Of a stretch of 60,938 bases of DNA, positions 54,124 to 60,938 are shown in pieces; positions within the stretch are counted from its first letter, which is position 1; the number at the start of each line of letters is the position of its first letter. Position numbers and translations under genes: made by a program. The notes beneath the pieces were generated by a model. The model searched no databases. It saw nothing but the letters and a program-made list of their open reading frames with translations, and was not told the DNA's origin. Source of the DNA: Rhodospirillales bacterium (lineage in GTDB: Bacteria; Pseudomonadota; Alphaproteobacteria; Reyranellales; Reyranellaceae); assembly GCA_016185145.1 (NCBI GenBank), contig JACPOB010000039.1, positions 1-60,938 on the forward strand, given 5' to 3'.

Positions 54124-54819
54124 CTAACGCCGCGATCGACGATCCCGCTTGGAATCGCGGATTCCCGCGGCCTTTGCCCGCTTGATCAGCTCACGGAACG
54201 GCAGCAGCAGGCGCTCGCGCACCGTCGCGTCGCGTTCCAGGACGGAGAGCGCCAGCGCCACCGCCTCCAGCGTCGACACGGCGTCGGGCCGCGCCTCGCG
54301 GCGAAGATTGCCGTAGAGCGACGGCCCGTCCGGCACCACGACCAGGCGCCGCAGGCGCGTGAGCCATGCATTGCGCCACCACAGCGCCTTGGCTTGCGCC
54401 CAATTTCCGTCGAGCGCCACCAGCCCCTGCAGCCCAGCCAGCGCCGTGGCCTGGTCGGCCAGCGGTTCGCCGTTGCGATCAACGGCAATCAGTGGGTCCT
54501 TGTTCGTCCGCCGCGTTTTGTCCCCAAGCTTGTCGGCGCCCAGATAGAGCACCCCCCATTGACGCGGCTCGACCGGCCGTTGTTCATTCCGACTCGCGAA
54601 TGCATGGCCGAGGTTGCGCCATGACAGCCCCACTGAGACGCGAGCGTCAGCTAGTGAGCGCGTCAGCAATCGAGCCGTGCCCAGCATGCGGTCCTGCTCC
54701 TGTGGGTGTTGCAGGATAAGTACCGCCACCCTGTTGTCGACGACAGGGGCCGGCGGACAAACGCAGAGCGCGGGCGGTCGTCCGCATGGGCAAGGTCCCT
54801 TCGGGGCGCCTTCGATCAT
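54124..54819 (-). CDS. DTW-domain protein, tRNA-uridine aminocarboxypropyltransferase-like
   Basis: A 231-residue protein of the TapT/YfiP type, which adds the 3-amino-3-carboxypropyl group to a tRNA uridine. It has an N-terminal Cys cluster (CPCGRPPALCVCPP), PQEQDRMLGTARLL, the DTW region as VALDGNWAQAKALWW with Asn where Thr is usual, and the late S-T-E motif in DAVSTLEAVALAL. The change from DGTW to DGNW is mild. It stands alone, 16 bases after iorA's start on the opposite side and divergent from the next gene. Confidence 0.85.
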   Translation of the reverse strand: MIEGAPKGPCPCGRPPALCVCPPAPVVDNRVAVLILQHPQEQDRMLGTARLLTRSLADARVSVGLSWRNLGHAFASRNEQRPVEPRQWGVLYLGADKLGDKTRRTNKDPLIAVDRNGEPLADQATALAGLQGLVALDGNWAQAKALWWRNAWLTRLRRLVVVPDGPSLYGNLRREARPDAVSTLEAVALALSVLERDATVRERLLLPFRELIKRAKAAGIRDSKRDRRSRR

Positions 54820-54857
54820 GCGCGAAGATATAGACCGTTCGTCGGAAGGCTGTCGCC

Positions 54858-55643
54858 ATGACCGTTTCCATCCTCGCCGTCCCCAGCGTCACCAAGCCGC
54901 CGCCCGCCGCGGACGGCGCGGTGGTGGTGGGTGGTTCGCACGGTGCGGTCTATGCCGCCTATCTATCGGCCAAGGCAGGCGCCCGGGCGGCCATCCACAA
55001 CGACGCCGGCGTCGGCCGCGACGAAGCCGGCGTCAGCGGGCTGGCATGGGCGCAAAGCCTGGGCATGGCGATGGCGGTGGCGCTGAGCGACAGCGCGCGC
55101 ATCGGCGACGGCGCAGACATGCTGAAGCACGGCGTCGTCGGCCGGGCCAATCCGCTGGCCACGGAATGCGGCGTCAGGGTCGGCCAGAGGGTGGCCGAGG
55201 CCGCCGAGCTCCTGAAGGCGGCCCCTTGGCCCCATCCCAAGCCGGCACCGCTGACCGAAGCGCGCGCCATGGCCGGACGCATCCTGTGTGTGGATTCGAT
55301 CTCGCTCGCGACCATGCGCGACCGCGGCAAGGTCGTATCGAGCGGCAGCCATGGCGGCGTGCCGGCGGGCGAAACGGCTCTGGCGGTCAGGCCGCGGTTG
55401 GTGCTGTTCAACGACGCCGGCTTCGGCAGGGAGCAGGCCGGCGTTGCGGGCCTGCCCATCCTCGACCGGGCCGGCATTCCCGCCGCCGCCGTGTCGACCA
55501 TGTCGGCGCGCATCGGCGACGGTCGCTCGACTCTGCTCGACGGCTTTATCTCGGAAATGAACGAGGCTGCATATCGGCTCGGCGCCCGGCAGGGCCGGTC
55601 GGCGCTTGCCTTCGCCCTTGCCGTGGCCGAAAAGAACCCCTGA
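54858..55643 (+). CDS. Unknown protein with two tandem copies of an SHG/NDAG/ARIGDG domain
   Basis: A 261-residue protein I do not recognise by function. It consists of two similar units. Unit 1 (about 20-92) has VVVGGSHGAVYAAY, HNDAGVGRDEAGVSGL and SARIGDGADML. Unit 2 (about 155-235) has VVSSGSHGGVPAGE, FNDAGFGREQAGVAGL and SARIGDGRSTLL. The repeated SHG, NDAG-GR and ARIGDG are likely active or binding residues. No signal peptide or membrane helix. Next genes are a free biotinyl domain and a YeiH transporter, 25 bases on. Confidence 0.75.
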   Translation: MTVSILAVPSVTKPPPAADGAVVVGGSHGAVYAAYLSAKAGARAAIHNDAGVGRDEAGVSGLAWAQSLGMAMAVALSDSARIGDGADMLKHGVVGRANPLATECGVRVGQRVAEAAELLKAAPWPHPKPAPLTEARAMAGRILCVDSISLATMRDRGKVVSSGSHGGVPAGETALAVRPRLVLFNDAGFGREQAGVAGLPILDRAGIPAAAVSTMSARIGDGRSTLLDGFISEMNEAAYRLGARQGRSALAFALAVAEKNP

Positions 55644-55668
55644 GCACAGGAGCGGAGAGCAGCCGGGT

Positions 55669-55890
55669 ATGGCCGTCGTCAACGTGAAGTCGGAAATCGC
55701 AGGCAATGTGTGGAAGATCCAGACCAGGCCCGGCGACCGGGTCGAGGCCGACGGCGAGATCATGATCCTGGAATCGATGAAGATGGAGATTCCCGTGCTC
55801 TCGCCGCGCGCCGGCACCATCAAGGAGATCCGGGTCAGCGAAGGCGAGGCGATCGACGAAGGCCAGCTCGTCGCCATCCTTGATGCGTAG
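55669..55890 (+). CDS. Stand-alone biotinyl/lipoyl carrier domain (BCCP-like)
   Basis: A 73-residue single domain. The acceptor Lys is K38 in ILESMKMEIPV, the classic biotin-carrier motif. ATG 55669 gives the right domain length. No biotin carboxylase or carboxyltransferase is adjacent. It could serve a distant carboxylase, or work with the duplicated unknown protein just upstream. Its end overlaps the YeiH gene by eight bases. Confidence 0.87.
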   Translation: MAVVNVKSEIAGNVWKIQTRPGDRVEADGEIMILESMKMEIPVLSPRAGTIKEIRVSEGEAIDEGQLVAILDA

Positions 55891-56941
55891 CAGCGCCGTC
55901 GCCGTCGAGATCGTCCGTCTGTGGGCGCCCGACAACCTGCGTCGGGTGGCGCCCGGCGTGGCGCTGTGCGCCATCATCGCGGCCATTGCCTTCGTGGCCG
56001 ACAAGCAGGATTTCCTGCGCTTCGGCGCGGTGTGGATCCCGCCGCTCATCCTCACCCTGGTGATCGGCATGGCGCTGCAGCCGCTGTCGGACCGGGCGGT
56101 GCTGAAGCCCGGCATCGAGTTCGCCGGCCGCACGCTGCTGCGCGTCGGCGTGGCGCTCTACGGCGCGCGGCTCACCTTCGGCCAGCTCGTCGACGGCGGC
56201 GCGCTGCCGGTTCTGATCGCGCTCGCCGCCGTCTCCTGCACAATCGTGTTCGGCGCCTGGGCGGCGCGCCTGTTCGGCCTGTCGCGGGATTTCGGCCTGC
56301 TGACCGGCTGCGCGACCGGCGTATGTGGCGCTGCGGCGGCGATGGCGGCCTCGGCGGTGCTGCCCAAGCACGCCAACTCCGATCGCGACCTCGCCTTCAC
56401 GGTGATGGGCGTGAACTTCCTCTCGACCGTGGTGATGGTGATCTACCCCACCCTGCAGCCCGTGCTGGGCTACTCGCTGCACGAGATGGGCGTGTTCCTG
56501 GGCGGCGCCATCCATGACGTGGCGCAGGTCGCGGGCGCGGGCCAGACCATGGGGCCGCAGGTCCTGACCGAGGCGATCATCACCAAGCTCCTGCGCGTGG
56601 CGTTCCTGCTGCCCGCGATCGCCGGCATCGCCTGGTGGGTGGCGCGCGGCGGCGAGACGGCGGGTGACGCGCGGCCGTCGCCGCCGGTGTTCCTGTTCGG
56701 CTTCCTCATGCTCGCCGCGCTCAACTCGGTGGGCGTGGTGCCGCCCGGCGTGAAGGCCGCGGTCGCCGAGATCTCCTCGTTCCTGATCATCACCGCCATC
56801 GCCGCACTCGGCATCAAGACCTCGCTGCTGGCCCTGGCGCGCATCGGCGTCGCGCCGGTGATGCTGCTGATCACCCAGACCGCGTTCATCGGCGCGCTGG
56901 TGGTCGGCCTGATCTACGGATTGCGCACGTTCGGGATGTAG
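55883..56941 (+). CDS. YeiH-family putative sulfate/small-anion exporter
   Basis: A 352-residue membrane protein with about ten helices. YeiH features are IEFAGRTLLRVGVALYGARLTFGQL (read in two parts: GRTLLRVGVALYGARLTF and following QL), GCATGVCGAAAAMAASAV and FLGGAIHDVAQVAGAG. The ATG at 55883 is preferred to TTG 55880. Family members are proposed sulfate or similar anion exporters, often next to sulfonate breakdown genes; none is evident here. Its TAG stop touches a nested palindrome. Confidence 0.88.
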   Translation: MRSSAVAVEIVRLWAPDNLRRVAPGVALCAIIAAIAFVADKQDFLRFGAVWIPPLILTLVIGMALQPLSDRAVLKPGIEFAGRTLLRVGVALYGARLTFGQLVDGGALPVLIALAAVSCTIVFGAWAARLFGLSRDFGLLTGCATGVCGAAAAMAASAVLPKHANSDRDLAFTVMGVNFLSTVVMVIYPTLQPVLGYSLHEMGVFLGGAIHDVAQVAGAGQTMGPQVLTEAIITKLLRVAFLLPAIAGIAWWVARGGETAGDARPSPPVFLFGFLMLAALNSVGVVPPGVKAAVAEISSFLIITAIAALGIKTSLLALARIGVAPVMLLITQTAFIGALVVGLIYGLRTFGM

Positions 56942-56942
56942 G

Positions 56943-57082
56943 CTGGGGGCGCGCCACTCCAGTGGCGCGTCTTCTCATGCTCTTTTGGACCGCCCGCGTC
57001 CCGCGCGCTCATGAGGATGAGCGAGCGAGGACGCTCGCGGTCCGGCAGACCATGACGCGCCACTGGAGTGGCGCGCCCCCAG
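56943..57082. repeat. Nested palindrome: family B inside perfect family E arms
   Basis: The outer arms are perfectly complementary over 29 bases (56943-56971 and 57054-57082) and include GGGGGCGCGCCACT as at 16766-16899. Inside is a worn family B element (TTTTGGACCGCCC on the left, CGCGGTCCGGCAGAC on the right) with unlike tips. Here outer arms are perfect and the inner copy is worn, the reverse of the case at 42963-43102. It separates convergent genes. Confidence 0.92.
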
Positions 57083-57085
57083 CGA

Positions 57086-58090
57086 TCACGTCCCCGGCTT
57101 CGTGCCCGTCGCGCGCACCACCTCGCCCCAGGTGTCGATTTCCTTCTTGATGAACTCGGCGAACTGGATGGGCGAGCCGGGTGCGGGCAAGCCGGCGCGA
57201 CGTTCGATCTCGCGGGCCACCGCAGGATCCTGCAGGAGCGTGTTCACGTCGCGGTTCACCTTGGCGACGATCTCGAGCGGCGTGCGCGCGGGTGCGGCGA
57301 GGCCCGACCAGCCGGCCGCGTCGAAGCCCGGCAGGGTGTCGGCGATCGGCGGGATGAAGTCGAGCGGCGGCGCGGCGCGGCGGGCCGTGGTGACGGCGAG
57401 CGGCTTGATGCGCTTGTCGGTGATCGGGCCGAGGGCCGCCGCTGTGCTGTCCATCATCAGCTTGACGTGGCCGCCCAGCAGGTCGGCCATGGCGGGCCCG
57501 CTGCCCTTGTAGGGGATGTGCACGATGTCGAGCTTGGCGCGCATCTTGAAGAGCTCCATCGACAGATGCTGCGACGTGCCCGGCCCGGCCGAGGCGTAGG
57601 AGAGCTGGCCCGGCTCCTTGCGGGCGAGCTCGATCAGCTCGTCGAGCGTGTTGGCCTGGAAGCTCGGGTGCGCCACGATCACCAGCGGCACCAGGAAGAT
57701 GTTGGTGATCGGCAGGAAGTCGACCAGCGGCCGATACGGCAGGTCAGGATAGAGGCTCGGGTTGACGCCGAAGGTGCCGCTCGAGACGACCATCAGCGTG
57801 TAGCCGTCGGGTGCCGCGTTCTTGCCGTACTCGGTGGCCGGGATGCCGCTCCCGCCTCCCTTGTTCTCGACCACCACCTGCTGCTTCCACATGTCGGTCA
57901 GCTTCTCGGCGATCAGGCGGGCGAAGATGTCGGCGGCCTGGCCGGGCGGGAACGGCACGACGAAGCGCACCGGCTTGGTGGGCCACGGCGCCTGCGCCAG
58001 GGCCGGCGCCGCCAACGCCGCACCGGTAGCGGCCACGCCGGCAACGCCCGCCAGGCGCATCGCCTGGCGGCGCGTGGGATTACTCCGCAT
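57086..58090 (-). CDS. Bug-family (TctC-like) solute-binding protein
   Basis: A 334-residue receptor with mature start WPTKPVRFVVPFPPGQAADIFAR. The signal peptide has TRRQAMRLAGVAG, a twin-arginine-like motif, before ALAAPALAQA, so export by the Tat path is possible. ATG 58090 has GAGGAG eight bases upstream; the longer frame to 58141 adds a non-signal leader. No transporter membrane genes are adjacent. Ligand unknown. Confidence 0.92.
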   Translation of the reverse strand: MRSNPTRRQAMRLAGVAGVAATGAALAAPALAQAPWPTKPVRFVVPFPPGQAADIFARLIAEKLTDMWKQQVVVENKGGGSGIPATEYGKNAAPDGYTLMVVSSGTFGVNPSLYPDLPYRPLVDFLPITNIFLVPLVIVAHPSFQANTLDELIELARKEPGQLSYASAGPGTSQHLSMELFKMRAKLDIVHIPYKGSGPAMADLLGGHVKLMMDSTAAALGPITDKRIKPLAVTTARRAAPPLDFIPPIADTLPGFDAAGWSGLAAPARTPLEIVAKVNRDVNTLLQDPAVAREIERRAGLPAPGSPIQFAEFIKKEIDTWGEVVRATGTKPGT

Positions 58091-58277
58091 GAACAAACTC
58101 CTCACTGCTTTCGGGCCCAAATTAACACAGGCGCCGGACAATGACGGCGTCTCACGCTCGACACAATCACCGTCAAAAATAGACGACGCGGCAGGTCTCC
58201 AGAGGTCGCTGGGCTTCGTGGACGTCGCGCCCCGTTACTCACGTCCCTGTCGACGCTGCCCGCATGGAGCTGGTCCC

Positions 58278-58754
58278 GTGACCATTCGTTATTTCGAGGA
58301 CTTCAAGGTCGGCGACCGGTTCACCAGCGCCGGCCTGACCATGACCGAAACGGCGATCATCGATTTCGCCCGGCAGTGGGATCCGCAGCCTTTTCACACC
58401 GATGCCGAGTTCGCCAAGAAGTGGACCTTCGGCGGGCTGATCGCGTCGGGTCTGCACACCATGGCGGTGACCTTGCGGCTGTGGCTCGACCAGGGCGTGT
58501 TCCGCTCCTGCAGCCTGGGCTCGCCCGGCATCGGCGAGGTGCAGTTCCCCCGGCCGGTGCGGCCGGGCGACACGCTGCGCGTGGTAACCGACATCACCGA
58601 GTTGCGCCTGTCGGCTTCCAAGACCGACCGCGGCATCGCCCGCATCCGCCAGGTCACCATCAATCAGCATGGCGAGCAGGTGATGGAGCAGGAGACGACG
58701 GTGTTCCTGAAGCGCCGGCCGGTGGTGGTCGCAACGGTCGGGGCGCGGTCCTAG
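58278..58754 (+). CDS. MaoC-like (R)-hydratase/dehydratase
   Basis: A 158-residue hotdog protein with the hydratase dyad D35 and H40 in QWDPQPFHTD, the five-residue spacing of (R)-specific enoyl-CoA hydratases. GGLIASGLHTMA is also typical. GTG start with GGAG nine bases upstream; no in-frame ATG is near. Divergent from the Bug receptor gene, convergent with the NUDIX gene. Confidence 0.9.
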   Translation: MTIRYFEDFKVGDRFTSAGLTMTETAIIDFARQWDPQPFHTDAEFAKKWTFGGLIASGLHTMAVTLRLWLDQGVFRSCSLGSPGIGEVQFPRPVRPGDTLRVVTDITELRLSASKTDRGIARIRQVTINQHGEQVMEQETTVFLKRRPVVVATVGARS

Positions 58755-58762
58755 TTGGGGCG

Positions 58763-58842
58763 TCATGGTCTTCCGGACCGCGAGCTTCCAGCTCGCTCAT
58801 GATCGTGAGCGAGCTGGAAGCTCGCGGTCCGGAAGACCATGA
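58763..58842. repeat. Family B palindrome, perfect copy
   Basis: Two perfect 37-base arms (58763-58799 and 58806-58842) with a six-base loop. The ends are TCATGGTCTTCCGG and CCGGAAGACCATGA and both tips are of the GAGCTTCCAGCTC type. This is the best intact reference copy of family B in the window. It separates convergent genes. Confidence 0.94.
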
Positions 58843-58852
58843 GACGACGCGC

Positions 58853-59482
58853 CTAACGCCAGGCGAATACCGGTTGCTCGAAATGGTCGACGCGGGTGTC
58901 ACGGCCGGCGAGCGCGACTTCACGGAACTGATAGAGCACGGCGGCCGTCGGCGCGTTGACGTTGGCGACCGGCAGCGGCAAGCGGATGATCGGCCGGTCC
59001 GATTCCTCGATCGCCACGATCTCGGGCGAGCCGTCGCGGAACAGCTCGCGGCAGGCGATGCGATAGGCCGCCGCGACCTCGGACGGATTGGGCGTCACCG
59101 TGATGCCGGGCGACCACACGACCACCGGCGCGATGAGATAGCCGGAACGGGTCGGATAGTCGTCGAGCGTGCCCAGGATATCGTCGGTCGAGGCGAGCAC
59201 GCCCAGTTCCTCGTGCAGCTCGCGCAGCGCCGTCTGCTCGATCGTCTCGCCGGCATCGACGCGGCCGCCGGGCAATGCCCATTGCCCGCCGTGCGCCCGC
59301 AGGCGCGGCGTGCGCTTGGTGAGCAGGAACGCCGCCTCACCCGGCGCATCGCCTTCGACCACGACGACGGCGACGGCGGCGCGCTTCAGCCCGCCGGCAT
59401 CGACGCGCCGCCGCAAGTCGAAGCGGCCCAGGTGATCGGTGATCGTGCGACGCAGCGCATTGTCGAAGGCGAAAGATGTCAC
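58853..59482 (-). CDS. NUDIX hydrolase (CoA pyrophosphatase-like)
   Basis: A 209-residue enzyme with a full Nudix box, GGRVDAGETIEQTAL then RELHEELG (about residues 72-94), preceded by LLTKRTPRLRAHGGQWALPG, which resembles the NudL/CoAse region. It would hydrolyse CoA or a nucleoside diphosphate derivative using magnesium. The ATG overlaps the stop of the methyltransferase gene by four bases. Confidence 0.9.
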   Translation of the reverse strand: MTSFAFDNALRRTITDHLGRFDLRRRVDAGGLKRAAVAVVVVEGDAPGEAAFLLTKRTPRLRAHGGQWALPGGRVDAGETIEQTALRELHEELGVLASTDDILGTLDDYPTRSGYLIAPVVVWSPGITVTPNPSEVAAAYRIACRELFRDGSPEIVAIEESDRPIIRLPLPVANVNAPTAAVLYQFREVALAGRDTRVDHFEQPVFAWR

Positions 59483-60075
59483 GCCGCGGGCCTCGTGAAA
59501 GTCCAGACCACGGCCGGCGGCACGTTGCGCCAGATGCGCTTGCCGTGCGCGCCGGCGAGATGCAGGCGCTCGCGCAACGCGCGCGGGATCGGCGGCTTGG
59601 GTCCGTAGGTGAACTGCACAAACGCGGCGCCACGCGGCAGCGCCTCGAACGCCCCCGCGACGATGCCGCTCACCACCTCGGCCGGCAGCGACAGCAAGGG
59701 CAGGCTCGACACGACGGCGGCGATTGGCGCGATGCCGTGCTCGGCGAGCAGGCGTGGCAGGCGCGCGGCGTCGCCCTCGACGATGCGCGGGCCATCGAAG
59801 TGGCGGCGCAGGAAGGTGGCGAACTCGGGATCGCGCTCGACCAGGACCAGCCGCTCGGAGGCGATGCCCGCAGCCAGCAGCGCCTTGGTGACCCCGCCGG
59901 TGCCGGCGCCCAGCTCGACGACGTGGCCCGGCCGGCCGGCGATGACAGTTCGCGCGGTCGTGGCCATCGCCTCAGCCAGCAGCCGCCCGCTCGGCACCAC
60001 CGCTCCAGTGGAGAAGGGCCGACGCAGCCAGCGCTTTAAAAAGAGTGCCGTGCCGGCGGGTTCAACCGAGGGCAT
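59479..60075 (-). CDS. SAM-dependent methyltransferase, PmtA (phospholipid N-methyltransferase)-like
   Basis: A 198-residue class I methyltransferase with motif I VVELGAGTGGVTKAL, the acidic LVLVERDPEF and VVSSLPLLSLP. The last stretch and the length match alphaproteobacterial PmtA proteins, which turn phosphatidylethanolamine into phosphatidylcholine. Other small methyltransferases share parts of this pattern, so the substrate is probable rather than certain. Confidence 0.82.
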   Translation of the reverse strand: MPSVEPAGTALFLKRWLRRPFSTGAVVPSGRLLAEAMATTARTVIAGRPGHVVELGAGTGGVTKALLAAGIASERLVLVERDPEFATFLRRHFDGPRIVEGDAARLPRLLAEHGIAPIAAVVSSLPLLSLPAEVVSGIVAGAFEALPRGAAFVQFTYGPKPPIPRALRERLHLAGAHGKRIWRNVPPAVVWTFTRPAA

Positions 60076-60129
60076 ACGTGAACGCTAACAGACGCGCGTT
60101 GCGTGTCGACAGGGAAAACCAGCCCGCTT

Positions 60130-60938
60130 CTACTGTGCGGGCTGCATGGCTGGCCCGGCGACATGGGTCGTCGCCGGCGTCGCCTCGAACACCGCCCGGG
60201 CATGGCGCATCTGCTCCAGCGCGTTGACCACCGAAATATAGACGGCGGCGGCATAGGGCAGCGATTGCACGATCATGAAGACCGCCCACAGCCGCGCCTC
60301 GAGATTGACGGCGCCCGCGCCCACCCACAGCACGATGGCGCCCAGCCACAGCAGGATGGTCAGCACGGCCTCGCCGCGCGCCATGCCGAGCGCCATGCCG
60401 AGGGTCGCGCGCTCGTCCATCTTGGGCGTGCGCATGAAGGGCAGCCGGCTGGTCATCAGGCCGTAGATCACCGCGCGGCCCACCGTGTAGGTGAGCGCCA
60501 GCCCCGCCAGCGACGCGCCGATGCTCTGGCGGAAGGTGCAGCGCACGCGGTCGAAGTAGAGGCCGAACGAATAGAGCAGCTTGAAGACGAAGATGCCGAT
60601 GGTCGGCAGGATGAACTCGGCCGGCGGCAGGCCGACCGGCTTGATGCCGAACAGCGGCGGCAGGACGACGGCGAGCAGCCAGGCCAGTCCGGCCCAGGTG
60701 AAGATCAGGTTCAGCGCATCGGCGAACCACGGCATCCAGCCGGCGACGAAGTGGTACTTCTGCCAGAAGGTGAGCTTGGTCGAGTTGCCGAGCATCTTGC
60801 CGGCATGCGCCTTCATGATCTGCATGGCGCCGTAGGCCCAGCGGAAGCGCTGCTTCTTGTAGCCGGCGAAATGGTCGGGCGTCAGGCCATGGCCGAAGCG
60901 CTCGCGGCTGTACATGGCGCCGTAGCCCTTCTCCATCA
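60130..60938 (-). CDS. Cellulose-synthase-like glycosyltransferase family 2, C-terminal part
   Basis: The gene runs off the right edge of the window, so only about 268 C-terminal residues are seen and its start is missing. The QxxRW motif of processive beta-glycan synthases is visible in KKQRFRWAYGAM near the cut, followed by four to six membrane helices. It would make and export a polysaccharide; the product cannot be named from this half. Confidence 0.85.
   Translation of the reverse strand, partial: MEKGYGAMYSRERFGHGLTPDHFAGYKKQRFRWAYGAMQIMKAHAGKMLGNSTKLTFWQKYHFVAGWMPWFADALNLIFTWAGLAWLLAVVLPPLFGIKPVGLPPAEFILPTIGIFVFKLLYSFGLYFDRVRCTFRQSIGASLAGLALTYTVGRAVIYGLMTSRLPFMRTPKMDERATLGMALGMARGEAVLTILLWLGAIVLWVGAGAVNLEARLWAVFMIVQSLPYAAAVYISVVNALEQMRHARAVFEATPATTHVAGPAMQPAQ

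Overview
The window is GC-rich, densely packed chromosomal DNA with no rRNA, tRNA, CRISPR, transposase or phage gene. Its gene content (CaiB/BaiF CoA transferases, Bug-type and TRAP solute receptors, branched-chain amino-acid type ABC transporters, many short-chain dehydrogenases, a PmtA-like methyltransferase) together with many intergenic palindromic repeats suggests a metabolically versatile soil or water alphaproteobacterium, perhaps Reyranella- or Bradyrhizobium-like. That placement is inference from gene content. No stretch longer than about 300 bases lacks a gene.

Layout. (1) 77-10711, plus strand: an acyl-CoA dehydrogenase, a LiuC/AtuE-like hydratase, a cupin and a biotin-dependent carboxylase alpha subunit, then an ABC ATPase and permease with a Bug-type receptor, then a complete TRAP transporter ending in a TetR regulator. 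(2) 10715-13545, minus strand: a carboxyltransferase and a CaiB-type CoA transferase, converging on the TetR gene. One 26-position DNA motif lies upstream of both the TRAP operon and this operon, so the TetR protein may control both. (3) 13666-16765: an amidase divergent from a reductase and an alpha/beta hydrolase. (4) 23650-16897, minus strand: a LivKHMGF transporter followed by a dehydrogenase, a dioxygenase-like cupin and a CmcJ-like oxygenase, a probable uptake and degradation operon. (5) 23863-31734: an RpiR regulator, a LicC/PntC-like cytidylyltransferase, a single-domain MetE-like methyltransferase and a GpdQ-like phosphodiesterase, divergent from a UgpABCE/Mal-like ABC transporter. 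This set is the best candidate for an undescribed pathway. (6) 31866-35441: Fe-alcohol dehydrogenase, CoA transferase and dienoyl-CoA reductase-like protein. (7) 35553-41186: an AI-2E family membrane protein and an RND efflux pump. (8) 41359-42954: a GMC oxidoreductase. (9) 43181-49423: a surface-glycan or small-molecule cluster (FkbM methyltransferase, a glycosyltransferase split by a frameshift, a CBS-aminotransferase fusion, a flavoprotein, an acyltransferase). (10) 54107-49465, minus strand: indolepyruvate-type oxidoreductase and two thioesterases. (11) 54124-60938: DTW protein, a protein made of two tandem copies of an unrecognised domain, a free-standing biotinyl domain, a YeiH transporter, a Bug receptor, MaoC, NUDIX, a PmtA-like methyltransferase, and the end of a cellulose-synthase-like glycosyltransferase cut by the window edge.

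Most small gaps between operons hold long palindromes of a few families. In four places one palindrome sits inside the loop of another, and several palindromes have non-matching halves, as if halves had been exchanged. No mobilising enzyme is encoded here.
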